This document shows, piece by piece, positions 1-5,326 of a DNA stretch of 5,806 nt. Position numbers and translations under genes: made by a program. The notes under the pieces are model-generated. The model searched no databases and was not told where the DNA came from. It saw only the letters and a list, made by a program, of their open reading frames with translations. The first letter of the stretch is position 1. Every line of letters begins with the position of its first letter. The stretch is from Deltaproteobacteria bacterium UBA6967 (GTDB taxonomy: Bacteria > SAR324 > NAC60-12), in the NCBI GenBank assembly GCA_002450295.1, contig DJYX01000047.1, positions 1 to 5,806 on the forward strand. Reading direction: 5' to 3'.

Positions 1-2
1 AC

Positions 3-68
3 ACCGAGCTGGTACCCGAAGTTGCCCAACAACCTGATTACGAGGCGGCTTTGGCAGCTACCTCTTGA
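3..68 (+). CDS. C-terminal tail of an unidentified protein (partial)
   Basis: Frame 3 is open from the window edge and ends at a TGA at 66-68. It encodes 21 residues ending in DYEAALAATS, acidic and alanine-rich like an ordinary helical protein C-terminus. The GC-rich codons contrast with the AT-rich DNA that starts immediately after the stop, which is the main reason to think it is coding. A second frame (frame 1) stays open further, to about 138, but its product is basic and low in quality. The tail is too short to assign to a family, and the call could be wrong. Confidence 0.4.
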   Translation, partial: TELVPEVAQQPDYEAALAATS

Positions 69-107
69 GCTCAAAGCGTCACTGCTGACATTTAAAAAAA
101 ATCAGCG

Positions 108-136
108 AATTATGAACGAAATTCTCTATCATAATT
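108..136. repeat. 8-bp perfect inverted repeat with 13-nt loop
   Basis: AATTATGA at 108-115 is the exact reverse complement of TCATAATT at 129-136. It lies about 40 bp past the stop of the upstream partial gene. No T-run follows it, so it is a poor rho-independent terminator. It could equally be an operator half-site pair or chance in AT-rich DNA. Confidence 0.4.
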
Positions 137-349
137 AATGTGGATTCTCCGCTTGCATACTTAAAATTACTAGGATGATCGAGTTATGTTGCAATCACTT
201 GAGTCGGCCTTCACACCCTGACTAATTTGCTTGCCAAGGCTTGTGGTATGTCTAAAACTAATTTGTTGTCTTTAACGAGATTGGCAAAGAGTCATTCAGC
301 AAACTGAAGACAAACTTTGTACAGAGTCTCAATCTATAACACATAAAAT

Positions 350-353
350 GGAG
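350..353 (+). promoter_or_regulatory. Shine-Dalgarno site of the rhodanese gene
   Basis: GGAG lies 5 nt before the ATG at 359, inside an otherwise A/T-only leader. This fixes the start codon of the 124-residue rhodanese. Confidence 0.7.
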
Positions 354-358
354 TATTT

Positions 359-733
359 ATGAAAACCGCTGAATCTGCTTTGAGTGCTGCAAACGCAGTG
401 GTACCAAAAATCAGTGTTGCTGATGGAATCCAAAAGCATGCCGACGGAAATAGTGTTTTTATCGATGTGCGAGACGGTCTTGAAATTCAAGAAACAGGTA
501 CTATTCAAGGTGCCCTGAAAATACCAAGAGGATTTATTGAATTTGCTGCTGATTCAAGTACACCCTACCATGAGGAAAAGCTTCAAAAAGATGCCGAGAT
601 CGTCTTGGTATGTGGTGCTGGTGGTATGGCCGCTTTAACAGGGCACACTCTTGTGGAGATGGGTTTCAAGAATGTCTGCAATGTTGGCGGGTTTTCTGAT
701 TGGAAAGAGAACGGCGGACCTGTTGGGACGTGA
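359..733 (+). CDS. Single-domain rhodanese-like protein with atypical active loop
   Basis: This 124-residue cytoplasmic protein is one rhodanese domain, the family that moves sulfane sulfur onto an active-site cysteine or serves as a sulfur-carrier or sensor module. Visible family marks are FIDVRDG (residues 34-40), TGTIQGALKIPRG (46-58), a segment ending SPYH-like at STPYHEE (67-73), the catalytic-loop cysteine at LVCGAGGMAAL (Cys85), and the C-terminal NVGGFSDWKENGGPV (108-122). It has no signal peptide. Typical members have a loop CxxGxR, often followed by S or T. Here the arginine position is Met90 (C-G-A-G-G-M), and the usual GHI before the GA motif is GTI. The cysteine is kept, so thiol chemistry is plausible but substrate binding may differ. 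The gene stands alone, with its own Shine-Dalgarno and AT-rich flanks, and no linked sulfur gene indicates a pathway. Confidence 0.88.
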   Translation: MKTAESALSAANAVVPKISVADGIQKHADGNSVFIDVRDGLEIQETGTIQGALKIPRGFIEFAADSSTPYHEEKLQKDAEIVLVCGAGGMAALTGHTLVEMGFKNVCNVGGFSDWKENGGPVGT

Positions 734-783
734 TTCTAATTGAACGGTCTACGCTCAAATATAATTCAGAAAGATTGCCCAAC

Positions 784-798
784 CTCACTTATGGTGAG
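784..798 (+). other. Small hairpin after the rhodanese gene
   Basis: CTCAC (784-788), loop TTATG, GTGAG (794-798) form a perfect 5-bp stem about 50 bp past the rhodanese stop. It is followed by a mixed T-rich stretch (TGATTTTCTG). It could be a weak terminator for the rhodanese transcript, just ahead of the next promoter. The stem is short and the T-run is interrupted. Confidence 0.3.
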
Positions 799-808
799 TG
801 ATTTTCTG

Positions 809-814
809 TATAAT
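809..814 (+). promoter_or_regulatory. Candidate -10 box (TATAAT) for the structured RNA
   Basis: A perfect TATAAT lies in an intergenic region, preceded directly by TG. No recognisable -35 hexamer sits at 16-18 bp: 786-791 is CACTTA, which does not match. The claim rests on the consensus -10 and on its position just ahead of a structured stretch that ends in a terminator-like hairpin. Transcription would begin near 820. Confidence 0.4.
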
Positions 815-819
815 ATCGA

Positions 820-1004
820 TAAAGCTGACTTGTGAGTTCAATAACTTTGCTACCAAAGAGTTAGTCGCCTTTCGTAAGGCTCTGCTGAGCAAATATGGTT
901 CAGCGAGCCTTCATGCGGCACCATACCACAAAAAGTAGCAAATACTTGCTACCCTGCAACCTATCAAGCGATTCAACTCTCCTATTTGCAATAGGTTCTT
1001 TTTT
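820..1004 (+). ncRNA. Candidate structured small RNA, unknown family
   Basis: About 185 nt lie between a TATAAT box and a hairpin with a T-run and are packed with complementary segments. (1) Ends: 834-842 (GAGTTCAAT) pairs with 971-979 (ATTCAACTC) with one C-C mismatch, closing the molecule. (2) CTTTG 845-849 pairs with CAAAG 854-858. (3) A strong stem forms between 876-890 and 898-911: 14 pairs with one bulged T at 883, one G-U pair and a 7-nt loop. (4) GTAGCAA 935-941 pairs with TTGCTAC 946-952 around the loop ATAC. GTAGCAAA (935-942) can instead pair perfectly with TTTGCTAC (846-853), so alternative folds exist. I do not recognise the family: size and end-closure recall 6S RNA, but tmRNA, SRP RNA and RNase P hallmarks are absent. 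A competing reading is a remnant short ORF (stop at 936-938). The boundaries are approximate. Confidence 0.45.
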
Positions 1005-1008
1005 TATT
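981..1008 (+). terminator. Rho-independent terminator candidate
   Basis: CCTATT (981-986), loop TGC and AATAGG (990-995) make a 6-bp stem, followed directly by TTCTTTTTTTATT (996-1008). The stem is AT-leaning and short, but the T-run is strong and oriented for + strand transcription. It would end the candidate small RNA or read-through from the rhodanese gene. Confidence 0.55.
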
Positions 1009-1037
1009 CTCATCTAAGATTAATTTTCCTCCCAGAG

Positions 1038-1083
1038 ACAACAATATTCATCTCAAAATGCCTTTTGAGATGAATATTGTTGT
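1038..1083. repeat. Perfect 21-bp inverted repeat with 4-nt loop
   Basis: Positions 1038-1058 are the exact reverse complement of 1063-1083, with loop TGCC (1059-1062). The stem is mostly A/T with a central ATCTC/GAGAT segment. It lies between two convergent transcription units: the + strand RNA region and the - strand dha/hemolysin III genes. Neither side is followed by a real T-run, so it is not a standard rho-independent terminator. Possible roles are an mRNA 3'-end stabiliser, a bidirectional transcription block, or a copy of a dispersed palindromic element. The sequence shows only the palindrome. Confidence 0.9.
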
Positions 1084-1180
1084 AGCTGAACTGAGTCCAA
1101 AGGCAAACCTGCCACAAATAAATCAAGTCCCTTTGTCAACAAGCAACAACCCGTCTCAATTGCATTCTAAATTCTGAAAA
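1084..1180. other. Short intergenic stretch past the hemolysin III stop
   Basis: I see no gene here. The only structure is a 6-bp complementary pair, CAAAGG (1098-1103) and CCTTTG (1129-1134), separated by 25 bp and too weak to interpret. Confidence 0.4.
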
Positions 1181-1840
1181 TCAGGCAGAAACGTCAGTAG
1201 GCAGGACATTCAGCAGTACAGCAAAGAAATGAGCCGTGCTACCTCCGAGGACAAAGAGGTGCCAGATGGCGTGATGGTAGGGGAGTCGGCGCCAGGAATA
1301 AAAAACCACACCCACACTATAAGAAACCCCGCCCACAAAGAGCAGGATCAGGCCAGCTGTTTCGATCGTCTCCCACATTTGAGGAAGTGCAATTAGGCAG
1401 AGCCAGCCCATCACTAGATACGTGGCCGTCGAGGCCTTAGGAAGTTTGCCCACAAAAAAAATCTTGAAGACAATCCCCAGCAGAGCCATACCCCAGATCA
1501 CTCCAAAGAGACTCCAGCCCCAAGTGCCGCGTAGGTTACCAAGCAGGAAGGGTGTGTAGGTTCCAGCAATCAGCAGAAAGATCGCCGAGTGGTCGAGGAT
1601 CTTGAAGATGCGCTTAGCCCGCTGATTTTGTAGTCCGTGATAGAGAGTAGAAGCAAGGTACAGCAGAATCAGCGAACTGCCATAAACACTAACACTGACA
1701 ATCTGCCAGGCGTCTCCTTGCTGGGAAGCCAACGTGACTAGCAGCGTGAGAGCCGCGACGCTTAGGGCTGTTCCGATTCCGTGGGTAATGCTATTGGCGA
1801 TCTCTTCGCCGAGGCTCTGGGCTTTGCTTGTAGAAGTCAA
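1181..1840 (-). CDS. Hemolysin III / PAQR family membrane protein
   Basis: This 219-residue inner-membrane protein has about seven hydrophobic segments (roughly residues 21-39, 46-64, 81-100, 106-124, 138-155, 161-182 and 192-212). The family signature is clear: LGEEIANSITHGIG (10-23), STLYHGL (64-70), DHSAIFLLIAGTYTPF (83-98) and HAIWHLFVLGGSTAHF (190-205). His68, Asp83, His190 and His194 match the polar residues of the family's predicted metal site, which relates these proteins to eukaryotic adiponectin and progestin receptors. Bacterial members are called hemolysin III or YqfA. Their true activity is uncertain, and a role in membrane-lipid homeostasis or hydrolysis is often suggested. The start is TTG at 1840 with no clear Shine-Dalgarno. 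A stop at 1850-1852 blocks any longer frame, and no better start exists before the conserved LGEE. It follows dhaK by 106 bp in the same direction, so it may be co-transcribed or have its own promoter. No functional link to Dha metabolism is evident. Confidence 0.92.
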   Translation of the reverse strand: MTSTSKAQSLGEEIANSITHGIGTALSVAALTLLVTLASQQGDAWQIVSVSVYGSSLILLYLASTLYHGLQNQRAKRIFKILDHSAIFLLIAGTYTPFLLGNLRGTWGWSLFGVIWGMALLGIVFKIFFVGKLPKASTATYLVMGWLCLIALPQMWETIETAGLILLFVGGVSYSVGVVFYSWRRLPYHHAIWHLFVLGGSTAHFFAVLLNVLPTDVSA

Positions 1841-1848
1841 TCTTGGGT

Positions 1849-1877
1849 ATCAGAAACAGTGTTGCAGAATTTATCAA
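1849..1877 (-). promoter_or_regulatory. Weak promoter candidate for the hemolysin III gene
   Basis: On the minus strand, TTGATA (1877-1872, five of six matches to TTGACA) is followed after 17 bp by TCTGAT (1854-1849, four of six matches to TATAAT). Transcription would start only a few bases before the TTG start codon, giving a near-leaderless mRNA, which would fit the absent Shine-Dalgarno. The -35 overlaps the palindrome TTATCA-ACGC-TGATAA at 1871-1886. Both matches could be chance. Confidence 0.25.
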
Positions 1878-1886
1878 CGCTGATAA
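1871..1886. repeat. Palindrome between dhaK and the hemolysin III gene
   Basis: TTATCA (1871-1876), loop ACGC and TGATAA (1881-1886) form a perfect 6-bp stem. No T-run follows on the minus strand, so it is a weak terminator at best. Its overlap with a possible -35 box makes a small operator another option. Confidence 0.4.
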
Positions 1887-1946
1887 TTAACGCTTTCGCT
1901 TAGATGTACACGATCTCTGCCCAGAGCACAAACTTATCAGGTCTGC

Positions 1947-2936
1947 TTACATGCCCCAGCGTAGTCCTGCTGTGTGAACAGGTGCATCCCAGAGTCCCAG
2001 CAATTCATCATCAACCAGACTCAGTGTGACCGAGCATCCGGCCATTTCCAAAGAAGTCACATAATTACCAACCAGTGAGCGGGCAATCGTTATTCCACTT
2101 CCCGCCAACTCCTGTTCAACACAGTGGTGCATCAGGTAAAGTTCCATCAATGGGGTTCCACCAAATCCATTGACCAGCATGATAGCGTTGCCCTTGGCTT
2201 GGTCTCCAAAATCCTTGCGGATGGCTCCAATCATTTCTGCAGCGATGTCCTTGGCTTCACCAAGAGCAACTCTTTTTCTTCCTGGCTCACCATGAATCCC
2301 GACTCCCATCTCCATTTCATTTTCACCAATCTGGAAGGTCGGACTACCTGCAGCTGGAACCGTACAGCTTGTCAGGGCGACCCCCATTGATCGGGTCTGC
2401 TGATTGACACGATCTCCTAAGTCCTTCAAAGCTGCCAAGTCTCTCCCTGTTTCTGCTGCAGCGCCAACGATCTTCTCAACGATCATGGTGCCTGCGACAC
2501 CCCGTCGGCCTGTTGAATAGGTTGAGGTTTCCACAGCTACGTCATCATCAGTCAATACCGTAGTAACCTCACACTCTGCCATCTCGGCAGCCATCTCGAA
2601 GTTCATCACGTCACCTTCGTAGTTCTTGACGATCAGTAGCACCCCACCACCACTTTCGGTAGCTTGCATTGCTTCCAGCATTTGGTCTGGAGTCGGTGAA
2701 GTGAAGACCTGTCCAGGACAGGCGGCATCCAGCATTCCATGCCCCACAAAACCACCATGCAGAGGTTCATGACCGGAACCTCCACCAGAGATCAAGACTG
2801 GCTTTCCAGGCTTGAGTTGCTTGCGGCGTACAAATTTTCCCTCGGAACCGAGCTCCAGCAAATCGGCATGTGCGGAGACAAAACCACTTAGGCTTTCGGT
2901 AAGTACTTGATCGGTAGCGTTAATTAATTTTTTCAT
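1947..2936 (-). CDS. dhaK: PTS-dependent dihydroxyacetone kinase, Dha-binding subunit DhaK
   Basis: DhaK binds dihydroxyacetone covalently through a histidine (hemiaminal) and presents it to DhaL, which transfers phosphate to make dihydroxyacetone phosphate in the cytosol. The key residues are all visible: SGGGSGHEPLHGGFVGHG (50-67) with His56, the NYEGDVMNF segment (105-113) with Asp109, and GVGIHGEPG (211-219) with the substrate-anchoring His215. These match His56, Asp109 and His218 of the E. coli enzyme. At 329 residues it is near full length (E. coli DhaK is 356). I chose ATG at 2936 because GGGAG lies 5 nt upstream; a GTG at 2948 would add only four residues (MGET) and overlaps that Shine-Dalgarno. 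It ends the operon, separated from dhaL by four genes, an unusual order because dhaK and dhaL are normally adjacent. The kinase domain of ATP-dependent Dak enzymes is not fused here. Confidence 0.96.
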   Translation of the reverse strand: MKKLINATDQVLTESLSGFVSAHADLLELGSEGKFVRRKQLKPGKPVLISGGGSGHEPLHGGFVGHGMLDAACPGQVFTSPTPDQMLEAMQATESGGGVLLIVKNYEGDVMNFEMAAEMAECEVTTVLTDDDVAVETSTYSTGRRGVAGTMIVEKIVGAAAETGRDLAALKDLGDRVNQQTRSMGVALTSCTVPAAGSPTFQIGENEMEMGVGIHGEPGRKRVALGEAKDIAAEMIGAIRKDFGDQAKGNAIMLVNGFGGTPLMELYLMHHCVEQELAGSGITIARSLVGNYVTSLEMAGCSVTLSLVDDELLGLWDAPVHTAGLRWGM

Positions 2937-2941
2937 GGTCT

Positions 2942-2946
2942 CTCCC
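2942..2946 (-). promoter_or_regulatory. Shine-Dalgarno site deciding the dhaK start
   Basis: On the minus strand GGGAG precedes ATG (2936) by 5 nt. The alternative in-frame GTG (2948) overlaps this site and has no comparable site of its own, so ATG 2936 is preferred. The 48-bp gap to the preceding gene is the largest visible inside the dha cluster. Confidence 0.7.
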
Positions 2947-2984
2947 ACGGAAGAAATGAGGATGGGGAACAGATCAGCACGCTT

Positions 2985-3425
2985 TCAGGAGCGCTCAGAA
3001 ATCTGTAACAGGTGACTTAACCGACGGGCGGTTTCCAGGATCAGGTCATCGAGTTCTTTGTTGGCTTCATCGCTTCCCAGATCTGGTAAGTATAACATCA
3101 TCCGACGAAATCGCAGCCCCTCTCGATGCGCCTCCTGGTGCTGGTAATTTGGACTGTGACGTCTACCAGGGTGCGCCTGGTCGTAGTAGTATAAGAAGTC
3201 TCGACGAGCTTTTTCAGAGAAATGGCAAACTTCGAAGATGATATCCAGATGACGAGCCGGGATGGGTGTGGCGTAGCTGGGATTGGAAATCTGGGAGATA
3301 AAACTACGATTCTTGCGCAGCATTGTCGCCAGTCGCTGTCGGGTTCCGGAAGGGCGATTGCTTAGCATTTCTGAGAGAATCTGCTTGTACTGGGCAACTA
3401 ACTGGGCTTTTAAGTCCGTTGTCAC
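2985..3425 (-). CDS. Small helix-turn-helix-like protein within the dha operon, likely regulator
   Basis: This 146-residue cytoplasmic protein is strongly basic in its middle part. Residues about 27-65 read like a Cro/C1 (XRE)-type helix-turn-helix: GTRQRLATMLRKNRSFISQI is followed by SNPSYATPIPARHLDIIFEVC. 'LATMLRKNRSFISQISNP' has the spacing of helix 2, turn and recognition helix. A C-terminal part (about 66-146) is helical, with a YYYDQAHPGRR segment (79-89) and an acidic ELDDLILETARRL stretch (124-136). No sensor domain is evident. It starts with GTG at 3425, four bases overlapping the Enzyme I stop (GTGA), with GGAGG 4 nt upstream inside the Enzyme I gene, so translation is coupled. Its position between the phosphorelay genes and dhaK suggests a role controlling or assisting the Dha kinase. 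That is inference from context. Known Dha regulators (E. coli DhaR, Lactococcus DhaS) look different. Confidence 0.75.
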   Translation of the reverse strand: MTTDLKAQLVAQYKQILSEMLSNRPSGTRQRLATMLRKNRSFISQISNPSYATPIPARHLDIIFEVCHFSEKARRDFLYYYDQAHPGRRHSPNYQHQEAHREGLRFRRMMLYLPDLGSDEANKELDDLILETARRLSHLLQISERS

Positions 3426-5023
3426 ACCCCCTCCAGATTGGTTTCACGAATGGTCCACTTGGTCTTCCCCAAGCGGGCTGGTGCCACTGACAAATTACGC
3501 AAGCCCACTTCCAGTAACTGTGCGATGAAATTCGGATCGCTACCCATATCTCCGCAAAGGCTCAACTCTTGGCCGGAACGAGCGCAATGCTGCGCTAATT
3601 CTCTAATGACTCGCAAGACTGCTGGATGGCCAGGATCTGCCAGATCTGCAACATGATGAAGGTCGCGTGCACTAGCTGTCAGATATTGAACCAGATCATT
3701 ACTACCAATTGAAAAGAACGCAGCATCAGCAAACAACTCAGGAGCCAGAGCAGCAGCGGGGACTTCTACCATCATTCCGAGAACTGGCTTATGGAATTCA
3801 GTACCTTCTGTGGTAAGTTCGGCACAAACATCTTCCAATAATTCCCGGGTCGAATGTAATTCATCAGGGACAGTAACCATCGGCACCATCACCTTCAGAT
3901 TTCCATGAACAGCTGCCCTGCACAGTGCACGGAGTTGAGTTCGGAAGACCTCTGGTTGTCGTAGGGAAAGTCGGAGTCCTCGTAGACCAAGAAACGGGTT
4001 ACTTTCAGTTGGTTGCTCCAGCCCGGGCAGAGGCTTGTCACCGCCTGCATCAAGAGTACGAATCGTTACTGGCTTTTCTCCAGCCCATTCCAAGAGTTTT
4101 CGATAGGATCGGTATTGTGATTCTTCGCTGGGTAGCCCATGGTGAAACAGAAATTCTGAACGCATCAGGCCGATTCCATCACAATGCGCTGAATTGAGTT
4201 TTGCCAATTCTTCTGGCAGCGCCACATTGATCAGTACCTGAACCGATGTTCCATTCAAAGTTTGCGCGGGTTGATTCAATAAAGGGGCTAGTCGTTCTGC
4301 TTCCTCTACAGCTATTTGCAGCTTATGCTCAAAGGCTTGGGTTTCCTCTGTGGAAGGATCTACGTGCAGCACACCTTCATCCGCATCCAGCAACAATCTG
4401 GTTTGATCTGGGAAAGCTCCAGTTTGGAGGTCTCCAATGCCTACCAACATCGGCACCCCACGGGAACGTGCTAGCATGGCTACATGACTTGAAGGGCTAC
4501 CTTCCCGCAAGACCACTCCCCCACCCTTGTTCCAATCTAGGCTGAGAAAGCGACTGGGAGTTAAATCGGTTGCGAGCAGGATCGCTCCCTCAGGGATCGC
4601 AGCTTCTGTTTCTCCACGTAGAATCCTGAGGACTCGGTCACGAATATCACGTAGGTCACTGGCCCGTGCCTGAAAGTACTCGTCTTCACTTTGCTCGTAG
4701 TCTGTGACATGTTCGTCCAGGGTTTGTTGCCAGGCTTCAATCAATGTCGTACCCGCTGCAAAAGCCTGACGTACTGGATCAGTGAGAGCTTCATCTTCGA
4801 GCATCGCAAGCTGAAACTCGAGGATTTCTGCGTCGTCTCCCTCGACTCGCTCCATCAACTCCACCAACTGGCTACTGGCCAACGTCAGGGCTTCCGCTAG
4901 ATCAATCGTGGGTTTCAAGGAGTCTGCAAAATCTACTACGGCAGGCGCCTCCGCCCAGAATGCCGCACCCTGAGCAAGACCAGGAGCTGCACTGATTCCT
5001 TTAAGCTGAGGCTGACTGGGCAT
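3422..5023 (-). CDS. ptsI: PTS Enzyme I (PEP-protein phosphotransferase), complete
   Basis: This cytosolic enzyme takes phosphate from PEP onto a histidine and passes it to HPr. With ATG at 5023 it has 533 residues, and all domains are present: an N-terminal HPr-binding/phosphohistidine part (about 1-215) with catalytic His180 in EGSPSSHVAMLARSRGVP (174-191), and a C-terminal PEP-binding barrel (about 255-525). Barrel marks are DGIGLMRSEFLF (282-293, Arg288), IRTLDAGGDKPLPG (321-334, Arg322), NPFLGLRGLRL (342-352), MMVEVPAAA (417-425, Glu420), FFSIGSNDLVQY (436-447), Arg453 and LCGDMGSD (489-496, Cys490). They correspond to the essential residues of E. coli EI, including His189 and Cys502. 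The start is supported by GAGGA 8 nt upstream; a TTG at 5059 would add 12 unrelated residues. It overlaps the HPr gene by 23 bp and shares GTGA with the next gene. Its setting implies an EI dedicated to the Dha kinase rather than sugar uptake. The symbol could also be written as a dhaM part. Confidence 0.95.
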   Translation of the reverse strand: MPSQPQLKGISAAPGLAQGAAFWAEAPAVVDFADSLKPTIDLAEALTLASSQLVELMERVEGDDAEILEFQLAMLEDEALTDPVRQAFAAGTTLIEAWQQTLDEHVTDYEQSEDEYFQARASDLRDIRDRVLRILRGETEAAIPEGAILLATDLTPSRFLSLDWNKGGGVVLREGSPSSHVAMLARSRGVPMLVGIGDLQTGAFPDQTRLLLDADEGVLHVDPSTEETQAFEHKLQIAVEEAERLAPLLNQPAQTLNGTSVQVLINVALPEELAKLNSAHCDGIGLMRSEFLFHHGLPSEESQYRSYRKLLEWAGEKPVTIRTLDAGGDKPLPGLEQPTESNPFLGLRGLRLSLRQPEVFRTQLRALCRAAVHGNLKVMVPMVTVPDELHSTRELLEDVCAELTTEGTEFHKPVLGMMVEVPAAALAPELFADAAFFSIGSNDLVQYLTASARDLHHVADLADPGHPAVLRVIRELAQHCARSGQELSLCGDMGSDPNFIAQLLEVGLRNLSVAPARLGKTKWTIRETNLEGV

Positions 5024-5318
5024 CCTGTGATTCCTCAAAATCCTGATTGACCAAATCAATCAAAGCCTCCACGGCAGGCTGAGCGTCTGTTCCTGTGGCT
5101 CTCAATTGCAGAATGGTTCCCTGCGGCATTTTGGCTCCCATCACCTTGACAATACTTTTGGCATCGATCCAAGGACCCTCAGAGTCAGCTGCGATTTCAA
5201 TCCGTGCTGAGAAGCGCTTGGCGAGCTTGGTCAACTTGACAGAGGGCCTCGCATGTAGACCCACATCATGAGTGATTTCTACCGCACCCTCAGAAGTCCA
5301 GGTATTTTCTTCAGTCAT
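5001..5318 (-). CDS. ptsH: HPr phosphocarrier protein of the Dha phosphorelay
   Basis: HPr carries phosphate from Enzyme I to a EIIA-type acceptor, here most likely DhaM. The active site is VGLHARPSVKLTKLAKRF (residues 19-36) with His22. The second family motif is DAKSIVKVMGAKMPQGT (52-68), with Ser55 at the place where HPr kinase phosphorylates Ser46 of Firmicute HPr. At 105 residues it is longer than typical HPr (85-90): about 12 extra residues precede the first strand, and an acidic, Ser/Gln-rich tail (about 94-105) reads through the overlap with the Enzyme I gene. ATG 5318 is preceded by GAGGAGG (5320-5326), which contains the dhaM stop codon, so the two genes are 6 bp apart and probably coupled. 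In E. coli this domain is the middle part of the fused DhaM protein. Confidence 0.93.
   Translation of the reverse strand: MTEENTWTSEGAVEITHDVGLHARPSVKLTKLAKRFSARIEIAADSEGPWIDAKSIVKVMGAKMPQGTILQLRATGTDAQPAVEALIDLVNQDFEESQDAQSASA
5032..5036 (-). promoter_or_regulatory. Shine-Dalgarno site deciding the Enzyme I start
   Basis: GAGGA on the minus strand lies 8 nt before ATG 5023, inside the HPr coding sequence. The earlier in-frame TTG (5059) has no family-like sequence after it, so the 533-residue form is preferred. Confidence 0.65.
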
Positions 5319-5319
5319 G

Positions 5320-5326
5320 CCTCCTC
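5320..5326 (-). promoter_or_regulatory. Strong Shine-Dalgarno of the HPr gene overlapping the dhaM stop
   Basis: Minus-strand GAGGAGG overlaps the TGA of dhaM (5327-5325) and ends 1 nt before the HPr ATG. The GAGG core is 4 nt away. A ribosome ending dhaM would be placed on the HPr start. Confidence 0.65.

Larger units (their letters stand above)
69..358. other. AT-rich intergenic region upstream of the rhodanese gene
   Basis: This 290-bp stretch holds no convincing gene on either strand. It contains an 8-bp dyad (108-136, listed separately), a small hairpin TTCAG-CAAA-CTGAA (295-308) and the short palindrome ACAAACTTTGT (310-320). A TATAAC at 335-340 resembles a -10 box, but it has no well-spaced -35 and lies too close to the start codon. 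The promoter of the rhodanese gene should be in this region, but I cannot place it with confidence. Confidence 0.6.

Noticed and set aside
317..340. TTGTAC (317-322) and TATAAC (335-340) as the rhodanese promoter
   Set aside because: The spacer is only 12 bp and transcription would begin about 12 bp before the start codon, within the Shine-Dalgarno area.
791..840. RF2-type programmed frameshift at TTG TGA
   Set aside because: It lacks the CTT TGA slippery site and the upstream internal Shine-Dalgarno of prfB, and the product is not a release factor.
960..985. T-arm-like TTCAACT (972-978), suggesting a tRNA or tmRNA 3' end
   Set aside because: The flanking bases do not form a 5-bp T stem, and there is no acceptor stem, CCA or anticodon arm.
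2124..2390. 88-codon plus-strand open frame
   Set aside because: It is antisense to dhaK across its His215 motif; no ribosome site or recognisable product.
3925..4545. Plus-strand open frames at 3925-4197 and 4246-4545
   Set aside because: They lie wholly antisense to the Enzyme I gene, whose protein shows every family motif; their products resemble no family and they lack ribosome sites.
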